Positions 18,001 to 26,222 of a stretch of 64,000 nt of DNA are shown piece after piece. Below the pieces are notes generated by a model. It did not search any database. It saw nothing but the letters and a program-made list of their open reading frames with translations, and was not told the DNA's origin. Every line of letters begins with the position of its first letter. Positions within the stretch are counted from its first letter, which is position 1. Origin of the DNA: Herbiconiux moechotypicola (GTDB lineage: Bacteria; Actinomycetota; Actinomycetes; Actinomycetales; Microbacteriaceae); assembly GCF_024979255.1 (NCBI RefSeq), contig NZ_JANLCN010000006.1, positions 239,931 to 303,930 on the forward strand, in the 5' to 3' direction. The position numbers were made by a program, and so were the translations under genes.

Positions 18001-18421
18001 CGGGCTCACCCCGGGCACCGAGCACGTGGTGCAGATCGCCCCCGGCGTGCGCCTGTTCGTGGGGCTGGAGGCCATCGGCGAGGTCGACGACCAGGGGATG
18101 CGCACGGTGATGACCACGCTCAACGGCCAGTTGCGCCCGGTCAACGTGCGCGACCGCTCGGTGAAGGTGGAGAGCAAGACGGCCGAGAAGGCCGACGCAG
18201 CCCAGCCCGGCCAGGTCGCCGCCCCGTTCTCGGGCGTCGTGACGGTCAAGGTGGCCGTGGGCGACACGGTGGCCGCCGGAGACCCGGTCGCCACGATCGA
18301 GGCCATGAAGATGGAGGCCGCGATCACCACGCCGGTGGGCGGGGTGGTGCAGCGGCTCGCCATCCCGAGCACGCAGCAGGTGGAGGCGGGCGACCTCATC
18401 GTGGTGGTGGCGCCCGCGTGA
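15017..18421 (+). CDS. pyc: Pyruvate carboxylase
   Basis: This 1134-residue single-chain enzyme has the standard domain order. The biotin carboxylase domain comes first (about 1-450: KILVANRGEIAIRAFRAA, GGGGRGMRRV, FIEMNPRIQVEHTVTEE), then the carboxyltransferase domain (about 530-1000: TMRDAHQSLLATR, FDALND, HVHTHDTAGGQ). The biotinyl carrier is at the C-terminus (EAMKMEA, biotinylated Lys about 1098). It makes oxaloacetate from pyruvate, bicarbonate and ATP to refill the TCA cycle. The ATG at 15017 follows gaaaggtct. Its stop overlaps the deformylase start by GTGA. GarA in the same neighbourhood controls a later TCA step. Confidence 0.97.
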   Translation: MFKKILVANRGEIAIRAFRAAYELGARTVAVFPYEDRNSMHRLKADEAYQIGEVGHPVRAYLDVSEIIRVALESGADAIYPGYGFLSENPELARAAAENGITFIGPGEHVLEMAGNKVTAKEHAIAAGVPVLASSPATTDIEVLLAAADEIGFPVFAKAVAGGGGRGMRRVETREELRPALEAAMREADSAFGDPTMFLEQAVLRPRHIEVQILADGAGETLHLFERDCSVQRRNQKVVEIAPAPNISDELREALHSDAIKFARSISYVNAGTVEFLVDTVGERAGRHVFIEMNPRIQVEHTVTEEVTDVDLVQSQMLIASGATFAELGLSQESIVLHGAALQCRITTEDPTAGFRPDTGKIAAYRSPGGAGVRLDGGTVDVGAQISPHFDSMLAKMTCRGRDFPAAVRRARRALAEFRIRGVSTNIPFLQGVLDDPDFIAGDLSTSFIEERPQLLAGHRSKDRGTKILNWLADVTVNQPNGARVGAADPVQKLPALDLSVPAPAGSRQRLLELGPAGFAAALRTQTALAVTETTMRDAHQSLLATRVRTRDLVAVAPYVARLTPGLLSVEAWGGATYDVALRFLGEDPWERLAALREALPNVAVQMLLRGRNTVGYTPYPTEVTDAFVAEAAATGVDVFRIFDALNDVSQMRPAIDAVLATGSTVAEVAVCYTGDLLNPAEDLYTLDYYLRLAEQIVEAGAHVLAVKDMAGLLRPAAGAKLVSALRERFDLPVHVHTHDTAGGQLATLLAVSAAGADAVDVAAAPLSGTTSQPSLSALVAALAHTDRDTGLSLQAVSDLEPYWEAVRQLYRPFESGLPGPTGRVYNHEIPGGQLSNLRQQAIALGLADDFELIEDLYAAANRILGRIPKVTPSSKVVGDLALHLAAVKADPADFEQNPGAYDIPDSVIGFMAGELGELPGGWPEPFRSKVLAGRDVKVGITPLEADDRDALAGDPATRKAALNRLLFPAPTRTFEQLRELFGDLSVVDTVDYLYGLTPGTEHVVQIAPGVRLFVGLEAIGEVDDQGMRTVMTTLNGQLRPVNVRDRSVKVESKTAEKADAAQPGQVAAPFSGVVTVKVAVGDTVAAGDPVATIEAMKMEAAITTPVGGVVQRLAIPSTQQVEAGDLIVVVAPA

Positions 18422-18909
18422 GCGTTCGTGAGATCCGCCTGTTCGGCGACCCCGTGCTGAAGACCGTCTCCGACCCCGTGGTCGAGATCGACGACCGCGT
18501 GCGCGGACTCGTCGAAGACCTGCTCGACAGCGTGAAAGTGCCCGGGCGTGCCGGAGTGGCCGCGTCGCAGATCGGGGTGAACCTCCGGGTGTTCAGCTAC
18601 AACGTCGACGGACAGGTGGGGTACATCATCAACCCCGTGCTCGTCGAGACCTCGGGCGAGCCCGAGCTGGTCGACGAGGGCTGCCTGTCGGTGCCGGAGC
18701 TGTGGTTCAAGACCAGTCGCTACCCGTTCGCACGCGCCACGGGCATCGATCTCGACGGCAACGCGATCGAGGTGTCGGGCACCGGTGTGCTCGCCCAGGC
18801 GCTGCAGCACGAGACCGACCACCTCGACGGGCTGCTGTACCTCGACCGGCTCGACAAGCCCACCCGCCGCGAGGCGATGCGGCGGGTGCGCGAGTCGAGC
18901 TGGTTCTGA
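18418..18909 (+). CDS. def: Peptide deformylase
   Basis: This 163-residue metalloenzyme removes the formyl group from the initiator methionine of new proteins. Motif 1 is GVAASQIGV, motif 2 is EGCLSVPE (metal-binding Cys), and motif 3 is QHETDHLDG (two metal His and catalytic Glu). The GTG at 18418 overlaps the pyc stop, so it is translated as part of that unit. It is slightly shorter than many deformylases but complete. It converges on the acyl-CoA ligase 20 bp downstream. Confidence 0.94.
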   Translation: MSVREIRLFGDPVLKTVSDPVVEIDDRVRGLVEDLLDSVKVPGRAGVAASQIGVNLRVFSYNVDGQVGYIINPVLVETSGEPELVDEGCLSVPELWFKTSRYPFARATGIDLDGNAIEVSGTGVLAQALQHETDHLDGLLYLDRLDKPTRREAMRRVRESSWF

Positions 18910-18929
18910 GCGCCTACGCCGGCGACGAC

Positions 18930-20753
18930 TCAGTGCGCCAGTGACACGCCCTCGGTGGCCGGCGCCGAGGAGTAGATGCCCGCGATGGTGTCGGCGTAGT
19001 CCTTCACGATCACGGCGCGCTTGATCGACAGCTTCGGTGTGAGGTGCCCGCTGGCCTCGGTGAAGTCGTCGGGCAGCACCACGAACTTGCGGATGGACTC
19101 GGCCCGCGACACCAGTGCGTTCGCGGCGTCGACCGCGCGCTGGATCTCGGCGAGCACCGCCGGGTTCAGCGCCGCCTGTGCGAGAGACAGGTCGGCGGGT
19201 TGCCCGTTGTTGCCCAGCCACACCGGCAGCATCTCGCTGTCGAGCGTGATGAGCGCCGAGATGAACGGCTTCTGGTCGCCCACGACCACCACCTGACCCA
19301 CCAGCGGGTTCGACCGGATGGGGTCTTCGAGCGCCGCCGGGGCCACGTTCTTGCCGCCCGCCGTGACGATGATCTCCTTCTTGCGGCCCGTGATGGTGAG
19401 GAACCCGTCGGAGTCGAGGGCACCGATGTCGCCGGTGTGGAACCACTCGCCCTGCATCACCTCGGCCGTGGCCGCCTCGTTCTGCCAGTACCCGGCGAAC
19501 ACGTTGATGCCCTTCACCAGGATCTCCCCGTCGTCGGCGATCTTGAGGCCGACCCCGGGGAGGGCGGGGCCGACGGTACCGATCTTGAACTTGTCGGTGA
19601 GGTTGACCGTGGCCGGCGCGGTGGTCTCGGTGAGGCCGTAACCTTCGAGGATCTTCACGCCGAGGCTGCGGTAGAAGTGACCCAGCCGGTGGCCGAGCGG
19701 CGCCGATCCCGACACCGCGTACTTCACCCGGCCGCCGAGAGCGGCCCGCAGCTTCGAGTAGACCAGCCGGTCGAACAGAGCGAACCGCAGCTTGAGCCCG
19801 AGCGGCACGTGGCCGGCGTCGAGGGCTTCGGAGTGCTCGACCGCCACGGCGGCGGCACTGCGGAAGATCTTGCCCTTGCCGCCGGTCTCGGCCTTCTGCT
19901 CCGAGGAGTTGTAGACCTTCTCGAACACCCGCGGCACCGCGAGCAGGAACGTGGGCTTGAACGACCCCAGCGCCGGCAGCAGCTGCTTCGTGTCGGCCTG
20001 GTGGCCCACCTTCACACCGCCGTGCACGCAGAGGATGGAGATGAAGCGCGCGAACACGTGGGCCGTGGTGATGAACAGCAGGGTGGAGGCGCCCCCGGCC
20101 AGCACATCCTTCATCGCGACCGCGGCGTTGCGGGAGAGCTCGACGAAGTTCGAGTGGGTGAGGATGCAGCCCTTCGGCCGTCCCATCGTGCCGGAGGTGT
20201 AGATGAGGGTCGCGAGGTCGGACCCCTTGGCGAGGCGGCGTCGGCGCTCGATCTCCTCGTCGGGCACGCCGGCCCCCGAGGCCGCGAGCTTGTCGAGATC
20301 GCCCAGATCGACCTGCCACACCGTCGTGACCAGGGGGAGATCGGGGTGCACCTCGTCGAAGCGCGCGAAGTGGTCGGCCGTCTCGACGATCATCGCGATG
20401 GCTCCCGAGTCGCTGAGGTTCCACTGCACCTGCGCGGGGGAGGAGGTCTCGTACACCGGTACGAGCACCGCTCCGGCGAACCAGGTGGCGAAGTCGATGA
20501 GCGACCACTCGTAGCGGGTCTTGCACATGAGGCCGATCTTGTCGCCGGGCTGGATGCCCGCGGCCACGAGGCCCTTCGCGACCGCGCGCACCTGGGTGAG
20601 GAACTCCGCGGCGGTGATGTCGCGCCAGCCCGCGCCGTCCGGCACGGCGAACAGGGCGTCGTCGGGGGTGAGCCTGACGCGCTCGATGAGCAGGTCGGTG
20701 GTGTTCGCCTCTGGGTCGGCGGCCACGACGGGAGGAACGAAATACTGGTCCAC
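18930..20753 (-). CDS. Long-chain acyl-CoA synthetase (AMP-forming)
   Basis: The protein is about 607 residues. The GTG at 20753 has aaggag at good spacing and is preferred over an upstream ATG at 20783. ANL-superfamily motifs are present: LIYTSGTMGRPKGC (P-loop), YGLTETTAP, HTGDIGALDSDGFL and GRKKEIIVTAGGKNVAP. The enzyme activates fatty acids to acyl-CoA through an acyl-adenylate, usually at the inner face of the membrane. It is divergent from the glucokinase-plsC pair. The length and the SYG-type ends fit the FadD15-like group of actinobacteria, though chain-length preference cannot be read. Confidence 0.92.
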   Translation of the reverse strand: MDQYFVPPVVAADPEANTTDLLIERVRLTPDDALFAVPDGAGWRDITAAEFLTQVRAVAKGLVAAGIQPGDKIGLMCKTRYEWSLIDFATWFAGAVLVPVYETSSPAQVQWNLSDSGAIAMIVETADHFARFDEVHPDLPLVTTVWQVDLGDLDKLAASGAGVPDEEIERRRRLAKGSDLATLIYTSGTMGRPKGCILTHSNFVELSRNAAVAMKDVLAGGASTLLFITTAHVFARFISILCVHGGVKVGHQADTKQLLPALGSFKPTFLLAVPRVFEKVYNSSEQKAETGGKGKIFRSAAAVAVEHSEALDAGHVPLGLKLRFALFDRLVYSKLRAALGGRVKYAVSGSAPLGHRLGHFYRSLGVKILEGYGLTETTAPATVNLTDKFKIGTVGPALPGVGLKIADDGEILVKGINVFAGYWQNEAATAEVMQGEWFHTGDIGALDSDGFLTITGRKKEIIVTAGGKNVAPAALEDPIRSNPLVGQVVVVGDQKPFISALITLDSEMLPVWLGNNGQPADLSLAQAALNPAVLAEIQRAVDAANALVSRAESIRKFVVLPDDFTEASGHLTPKLSIKRAVIVKDYADTIAGIYSSAPATEGVSLAH

Positions 20754-20856
20754 GGCAACTCCTTCGGTACCGGTCGAGTGCAACTCATCTACACTCTACT
20801 TGGTGCATCCGGGCCTTCCCTGGACGGCCGCCCCCGCTTCGAAAGGAAACACGATC

Positions 20857-21804
20857 ATGCGTGCCATCGGAATCGACATCGGTGGCACGAAGATCGCCGG
20901 CGCGGTGGTCGACGAGTTCGGCACCATCCTGGCCCACGACCGCCGGCCCACCAGCGCATCCGAGCCCCAGGTCATCGAAGACACCGTCGTCGACATGGTG
21001 CAAGACCTCGCCGTGGGTCACGACATCACGGCCGTGGGCGTGGCCGCCGCCGGGTTCATCGACGCCTCGCAGTCGATCGTCTACTACGCGCCCAACATCA
21101 GCTGGCGCAACGAGCCCTTTCGCGAGAAGCTCGAGAAGCGCTTGGGCCTGCACATCGTGGTGGAGAACGACGCGAACGCGGCCGGATGGGCGGAGTTCCG
21201 TTTCGGAGCCGGGCGGCTGGTGAGCGACATGGTCACGCTCACCATCGGTACAGGTGTGGGCGGGGCCATCGTGAGCCAAGACCGGCTGTTCCGCGGCGGC
21301 TTCGGTGCCGGGGCCGAGCTCGGGCACCTGCGCGTCGTGCCCAACGGGTTGCCCTGCGGATGCGGGGCCCACGGCTGCATCGAGCAGTACGGCTCGGGCC
21401 GGGCGCTGCTGCGGCTGGCCAACGAGCTGGCGGATGCGGGGGGCATCGGCCAGGCGCTCGCCTCGGTGCGCTCGCGCAAGGGTGTGCTCACCGGACAGGA
21501 CGTGAGCGAGCTGGTGCAGATCGGCGACCCTGGAGCGCTCTCCGCGCTGCGCACGCTCGGCACCTCGCTCGGGCAGGCGTGCGCGAGCCTGGCCGCGGTG
21601 CTCGACCCGCAGTTGTTCGTCATCGGCGGTGGCGTGGCCCAGTCGGGCGAACTGCTGCTCGACCCCATCCGCCAGGCCTTCCTCGAGGTGCTCCCGGCCC
21701 GGGGCTACCACCCCGAGCCCGCCTTCGCGATCGCGGAGCTCGTGAACGATGCGGGCGTCGTGGGCGCCGCCGACCTCGCCCGGCGCTACGCGGAGTCGAT
21801 CTGA
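20857..21804 (+). CDS. ROK-family glucokinase
   Basis: The protein is 315 residues. ATG 20857 follows gaaaggaaa. The phosphate loop is IGIDIGGTKIAGAVVD, the catalytic region is VENDANAAGWAEF, and the ROK zinc motif is CGCGAHGCIEQYGSG. No N-terminal HTH is present, so it is a kinase and not a ROK repressor. It phosphorylates glucose, with ATP or perhaps polyphosphate, to glucose 6-phosphate. It overlaps plsC by TGATG, an unusual pairing of sugar and lipid genes that is common in actinobacteria. Confidence 0.93.
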   Translation: MRAIGIDIGGTKIAGAVVDEFGTILAHDRRPTSASEPQVIEDTVVDMVQDLAVGHDITAVGVAAAGFIDASQSIVYYAPNISWRNEPFREKLEKRLGLHIVVENDANAAGWAEFRFGAGRLVSDMVTLTIGTGVGGAIVSQDRLFRGGFGAGAELGHLRVVPNGLPCGCGAHGCIEQYGSGRALLRLANELADAGGIGQALASVRSRKGVLTGQDVSELVQIGDPGALSALRTLGTSLGQACASLAAVLDPQLFVIGGGVAQSGELLLDPIRQAFLEVLPARGYHPEPAFAIAELVNDAGVVGAADLARRYAESI

Positions 21805-22505
21805 TGTTCTACTTCCTCGCCAAGTACCTCCTGGTCGCGCCCGTGCTCAAGACCCTGTTCCGGCCCTGGGTGATCGGGCTCGAGAACATCCCGGCCAAGG
21901 GCGGCGCGATCCTCGCCTCGAACCACCTCTCCTTCAGCGACTCGGTGTTCCTGCCGGTCGTCGTCGACCGGCACGTGTCGTTCCTGGCCAAGAGCGACTA
22001 CTTCACGGCGAAGGGCATCAAGGGCTGGCTGATGAGGCTGTTCTTCACCGCCTCCGGCCAGCTCTCGATCGACCGCACCGGAGGAAAAGCTTCCGAAGCC
22101 TCGCTCAACACCGGGCTCGGCGTGCTCGCCCGGGGCGAGCTGCTCGGCATCTACCCCGAGGGCACCCGCAGCCCCGACGGAAAGATGTACCGGGGGCGCA
22201 CGGGCGTGGCCCGGATGGTGCTCGAAGCGCACGTGCCGATCATCCCGGTCGCCATGATCGACACCGAGAAGGTCATGCCCATCGGGTCGAAGCTGCCGAA
22301 GATCATGAGGATTGGCATCGTCATCGGCGAGCCACTAGATTTCTCTAGGTTCGAAGGCCTCGAGTCCGACCGGTTCATCCTTCGCTCCGTGACCGACGAG
22401 ATCATGTACGAGCTCCACCGGTTGAGCGGGCAGGAATACTCGGACGTGTACGCGACTTCGGTCAAGGAGAAACGCGCGAGAGTCGCGCGCGCCGGCGCCC
22501 GCTAG
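21804..22505 (+). CDS. plsC: 1-acyl-sn-glycerol-3-phosphate acyltransferase
   Basis: This 233-residue protein has ATG 21804 overlapping the glucokinase stop. The PlsC motifs are in order: NHLSFSD (NHxxxxD catalytic motif), QLSIDRTGG, YPEGTRSPDG (EGTR substrate motif) and VPIIPVAM. It transfers an acyl group from acyl-CoA or acyl-ACP to lysophosphatidate at the membrane to make phosphatidate. Homologues (Rv2182c) lie near the class II DAHP synthase and pknL in mycobacteria, the same order as here. A 14-bp palindrome, gcccgctagcgggc, spans its stop codon. Confidence 0.93.
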   Translation: MFYFLAKYLLVAPVLKTLFRPWVIGLENIPAKGGAILASNHLSFSDSVFLPVVVDRHVSFLAKSDYFTAKGIKGWLMRLFFTASGQLSIDRTGGKASEASLNTGLGVLARGELLGIYPEGTRSPDGKMYRGRTGVARMVLEAHVPIIPVAMIDTEKVMPIGSKLPKIMRIGIVIGEPLDFSRFEGLESDRFILRSVTDEIMYELHRLSGQEYSDVYATSVKEKRARVARAGAR

Positions 22506-22542
22506 CGGGCTGCGGCATCAGATAGATACAGGACAACAGTCA

Positions 22543-23928
22543 GTGGTGGATCCAACAGAGCGAATCGTCGAAGCGGATGAATCTGTGATCGCGGGTCTGG
22601 ACTATTGGCGCACCCTGCCGGTGAAGCAGCAGCCGGAGTGGCCAGACACCGCCGCGGTGGAGTCGGTGTCGCGCGAGATCGCGACCCTGCCGCCGCTCGT
22701 GTTCGCGGGCGAGGTCGACGAACTGCGCGACCGTTTGGCGACGGCTGCTCGCGGTGAGGCCTTCCTGCTGCAGGGCGGCGACTGCGCCGAGACCTTCGCC
22801 GGTGCCACGGCCGATCAGATCCGCGACCGGGTGAAGACCGTGCTGCAGATGGCGGTCGTGCTCACCTACGGCGCCTCGATGCCGGTCATCAAGATGGGAC
22901 GCATGGCGGGCCAGTTCGCCAAGCCCCGCTCCAGCGACACCGAGACCCGGGGCGGCGTCACGCTGCCCGCGTACCGCGGCGACATCGTGAACGGTTACGA
23001 CTTCACGCCCGAGTCGCGCACCGCCGACCCGAAGCGGCTGCTCGACGGCTACCACGTGGCCGCGTCGACCCTCAACCTCATCCGGGCCTTCACCCAGGGC
23101 GGCTTCGCCGACCTGCGGCAGGTGCACACCTGGAACAAGGGGTTCACCTCGAACCCCGCCAACGTGCGCTACGAGCAGCTGGCCGGCGAGATCGACCGCG
23201 CGGTGAAGTTCATGGTGGCCTGCGGCGCCGACTTCGAGGCGCTCAAGCGCACCGAGTTCTTCGTGTCGCACGAGGCGCTGCTGTTCGACTACGAGCGGCC
23301 CATGACGCGCATCGACTCGCGCACCGGAACGCCCTACAACACCTCGTCGCACTTCGTGTGGATCGGGGAGCGCACGCGCGACCTCGACGGTGCGCACGTC
23401 GACTTCCTCTCGCGGGTGCGCAACCCGCTGGGGGTGAAGCTCGGGCCCTCGACCACGCCCGACGACATGATGCGGCTCATCGACAAGCTCGACCCGAACC
23501 GCGAGCCCGGCCGTCTCACCTTCATCACGAGGATGGGCGCCGGCAAGATCCGGGATGCGCTGCCGCCGCTGCTCGAGGCCATCAAGGCCTCGGATGCGCT
23601 GCCGCTGTGGGTGACCGACCCGATGCACGGCAACGGGCTCACCACGCCCAACGGCTACAAGACGCGTCGTTTCGACGACGTGGTCGACGAGGTGAAGGGC
23701 TTCTTCGAGGCGCACCGGGCGGCGGGCACGCACCCCGGCGGCATCCACGTCGAGCTCACCGGTGACGACGTCACCGAGTGCCTCGGCGGGTCGGAGCACA
23801 TCGACGAGGAGACCCTGGCCACCCGCTACGAATCGCTCTGCGACCCGCGACTGAACCACATGCAGTCGCTCGAGCTCGCGTTCCTCGTGGCCGAGGAGCT
23901 CGTGGCGTCGGGCACCTCCGGGCGGTAA
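22543..23928 (+). CDS. aroG: Class II 3-deoxy-D-arabino-heptulosonate 7-phosphate synthase
   Basis: This 461-residue enzyme joins phosphoenolpyruvate and erythrose 4-phosphate in the first step of the shikimate pathway. Class II (plant-like) motifs include LLQGGDCAETF, KMGRMAGQFAKPRS, TSSHFVWIGERTR, KLGPSTTP and CLGG near the C-terminus. The length matches the mycobacterial enzyme, which also forms a complex with chorismate mutase. The start is GTG 22543; the preceding sequence (ggacaacagtca) is only a weak ribosome site. It stands between plsC and the CWB2 genes. Confidence 0.95.
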   Translation: MVDPTERIVEADESVIAGLDYWRTLPVKQQPEWPDTAAVESVSREIATLPPLVFAGEVDELRDRLATAARGEAFLLQGGDCAETFAGATADQIRDRVKTVLQMAVVLTYGASMPVIKMGRMAGQFAKPRSSDTETRGGVTLPAYRGDIVNGYDFTPESRTADPKRLLDGYHVAASTLNLIRAFTQGGFADLRQVHTWNKGFTSNPANVRYEQLAGEIDRAVKFMVACGADFEALKRTEFFVSHEALLFDYERPMTRIDSRTGTPYNTSSHFVWIGERTRDLDGAHVDFLSRVRNPLGVKLGPSTTPDDMMRLIDKLDPNREPGRLTFITRMGAGKIRDALPPLLEAIKASDALPLWVTDPMHGNGLTTPNGYKTRRFDDVVDEVKGFFEAHRAAGTHPGGIHVELTGDDVTECLGGSEHIDEETLATRYESLCDPRLNHMQSLELAFLVAEELVASGTSGR

Positions 23929-23946
23929 CTCTTCCTCACGTCCGGG

Positions 23947-23971
23947 CATAGCTGATATATTCTCGGCTATG
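23947..23971 (+). promoter_or_regulatory. Predicted leaderless promoter with inverted repeat
   Basis: A -10-like TATATT at 23956-23961 lies seven bases before the ATG at 23969, so transcription would begin at or next to the start codon. It is bracketed by the inverted repeat catagc/gctatg (23947-23952 and 23966-23971), a possible operator. Confidence 0.45.
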
Positions 23972-26215
23972 TCCAGACGTGGTGTGGTTGTCGTGGCGGC
24001 GGTCGCCGCCCTTGGCGCGGGGTTGCTCGTGGCGCCCGGCGCGGCGCAGAGCGCCGAGTTCGCGGCCACGGCGCCACCGCCGATCGTGGTGGCGAGCACG
24101 GCCCGCGACGGCGCGCACCTCGGTGGCAACGGCGTGTCATCAGAAGTGGACATGACGCCCGACGGTGCGTACCAGGTGTTCACGTCGTCGTCGACCGATC
24201 TCGTGTCGACACCGGTGCCTTCGGGGACGACACAGGTGTACCTGCGTGACACGGCCTTCGGGTCGGTGCGGTTGATCTCTCAGTCTCCTCTCGGCGGCCG
24301 GGGTGGAAACGGCCCGTCGACCAGACCCGCGGTGTCGGACGACGGGCAGACCATCGCATTCCTCTCGTCCGCGAGCGATCTGGTCGACGGCTACTCCGCT
24401 CCCGGGGTGCAGGCGTACGTGTGGAGCCGCGCGACCGGCTTGATTCGACAAGCGTTCTCGAGCGAGTTCCCGCCCAACGCCTGGGTGACGGATCTCGATC
24501 TCTCGGGCGACGGCAAGACCGTGTCCCTGGTCACTTCCGCCACGAATCTCACCTCCATTCCGACCTACAACAAGCCCCAGGTCTATCGCGCCGTAGTGAA
24601 CGGCACCGGTGCAGAACTGATCAGCGTGGGCGACACTGGGACGGCGTCGGTGGGCGGGTCGAGCGAACCATCGATCTCGAAAGACGGCTCGGTGGTGGCG
24701 TTCACGGCGATCGACCTGCAGGTGGACGGATCGGTGCCGCGCGGGCGGCAGGTCGTGCGGTACGCGAGCGGAGAGACGCCTCGGATGAAGGCGGTGAGCC
24801 GGGTCGACGGGCGATTCGCGAACGGGGAGTCGTTCGAACCGGGTATCTCGGCCGACGGGGAGGGCGTCGCGTTCACGAGCACGTCGACCGATCTCACGTC
24901 GGAGGCTCTCGACGGGCGGCGGCAGGTGTTCCACCGCGACATGAGGAGCTCGCGGGTGCGCCTGGTCAGCTCCACTCCGCATCGCGGGGGAGTCGCGTCG
25001 GGCGAGTCGTACAGCCCGTCGATGGGGGCCGATGGGGTGCGCATCGGATTCGTGTCGACCGCGACCGATCTGGTGCCCGGCGCGGACGGGACGCCTCAGG
25101 TGTATGTGGGCGACTCCTACACCGCACGAATCTGGTTGGCGTCGCGGGGAACGACGGGAGTTCTTGCCGATCGCGAACCGGACCATCCGGTGATCGATGC
25201 GCGAGGCATGTCGGTCGCATTCGAGTCGACTGCCACATCTCTCGTGCCCGGTGCCACCGGTCGGCAGGTGTTTCTCGCGAGCGGGTACTCGCGCGGCAAG
25301 GTCGAGCGGATCGGGGGCGCCGACCGCTACGAGGTGTCTGCGGCGATCTCGGCGCGCACCTTCCCGCCAGGAGTACCCGTCGTGTACGTGGCATCGGGAG
25401 AGGGCTATGCCGACGCCTTGTCGGGATCGGCGATGGCTGGAGCGCAGAGTGGGCCGGTGCTGTTGACCCGCAAAGGCGCCGTTCCGGCGAGCATCCTGCG
25501 TGAGCTGCAGCGGCTGAAACCCGCTAGGATCGTCGTTCTCGGAGGCCTCAACACCGTCGACGACGCCGTGTTGAGCATCCTGACCCCGATGGCGGCGAAG
25601 GTCGAACGTGTCGCGGGTGCGGATCGGTACGAGACCTCGGTGCTGGTCTCGGCGTCGTGGAACCGGACCGGACCCACCTACATCGGGCAGCAGGCCTACA
25701 TCGCGTCGGGCGAGAACTTCCCGGATGCGCTCGCGGGCTCGGCTGCGGCGGGTGCCCACAGAGCGCCTGTGCTGCTCACGAGACGCGACACGATCGAGGC
25801 CTCGCTCGTGGGTGAGATCACTCGGATCAAGGCGGAAGATGTGGTGGTGCTCGGGGGCACCAACTCGATTTCGGACTCGTTCGTCGAGGGCTTCGGCGTC
25901 ATCAAGCCCACACGCCGGATAGGCGGCCAGGATCGCTACGCGGTGGCGGCGTCGGTCGTCAACGAGCTCCCCGCCGTCAACACCACGGCCGAGCTCTTCA
26001 TCGCCTCAGGTGAGACCTATCCCGACGCGCTCTCGGCCGGAGCTGCCGCCGTGCAGAGCGGCAGCCCCGTGCTCCTCGTGACGAAGACCACCATCCCCGA
26101 CTCCGTGCGAGCCGCCCTCGCCCGCTACAGCCCCACCTCGATCACCGTTCTCGGCGGCACCAACACCGTCTCCGACGCTGTCCTCGCCGACCTCGAGCAG
26201 TACCTCAAGCGGTGA
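23969..26215 (+). CDS. Secreted cell wall-binding protein: beta-propeller-like domain plus three CWB2 repeats
   Basis: The protein has 748 residues. A signal peptide (VVVVAAVAALGAGLLVAPGAAQS) is followed by about 400 residues of TolB/WD40-like repeats with recurring AFTS-STDL units. Three consecutive cell wall-binding type 2 repeats then start near residue 445, each with a (I/V)xGADRYE(T/V)S-like head and VVLGGxNT(V/I)SD tail. CWB2 repeats attach proteins non-covalently to wall polymers in clostridia and actinobacteria. No enzymatic motif is seen, so a structural or adhesive surface role is inference. A paralogue follows within 8 bp. No Shine-Dalgarno is visible, fitting a leaderless message. 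Confidence 0.87.
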   Translation: MSRRGVVVVAAVAALGAGLLVAPGAAQSAEFAATAPPPIVVASTARDGAHLGGNGVSSEVDMTPDGAYQVFTSSSTDLVSTPVPSGTTQVYLRDTAFGSVRLISQSPLGGRGGNGPSTRPAVSDDGQTIAFLSSASDLVDGYSAPGVQAYVWSRATGLIRQAFSSEFPPNAWVTDLDLSGDGKTVSLVTSATNLTSIPTYNKPQVYRAVVNGTGAELISVGDTGTASVGGSSEPSISKDGSVVAFTAIDLQVDGSVPRGRQVVRYASGETPRMKAVSRVDGRFANGESFEPGISADGEGVAFTSTSTDLTSEALDGRRQVFHRDMRSSRVRLVSSTPHRGGVASGESYSPSMGADGVRIGFVSTATDLVPGADGTPQVYVGDSYTARIWLASRGTTGVLADREPDHPVIDARGMSVAFESTATSLVPGATGRQVFLASGYSRGKVERIGGADRYEVSAAISARTFPPGVPVVYVASGEGYADALSGSAMAGAQSGPVLLTRKGAVPASILRELQRLKPARIVVLGGLNTVDDAVLSILTPMAAKVERVAGADRYETSVLVSASWNRTGPTYIGQQAYIASGENFPDALAGSAAAGAHRAPVLLTRRDTIEASLVGEITRIKAEDVVVLGGTNSISDSFVEGFGVIKPTRRIGGQDRYAVAASVVNELPAVNTTAELFIASGETYPDALSAGAAAVQSGSPVLLVTKTTIPDSVRAALARYSPTSITVLGGTNTVSDAVLADLEQYLKR

Positions 26216-26222
26216 GTGGGAG

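Noticed and set aside
14945..18025. Very long open frame on the minus strand opposite pyruvate carboxylase
   Set aside because: It is the antisense shadow of pyc in GC-rich DNA, composed of His/Arg/Val/Gly-rich sequence without domains. Only its 3' part (14132-14941) is the real ParA gene.
22497..22510. Palindrome gcccgctagcgggc at the plsC stop as a terminator
   Set aside because: The arms leave no loop and no T-tract follows; it is probably chance in GC-rich sequence.
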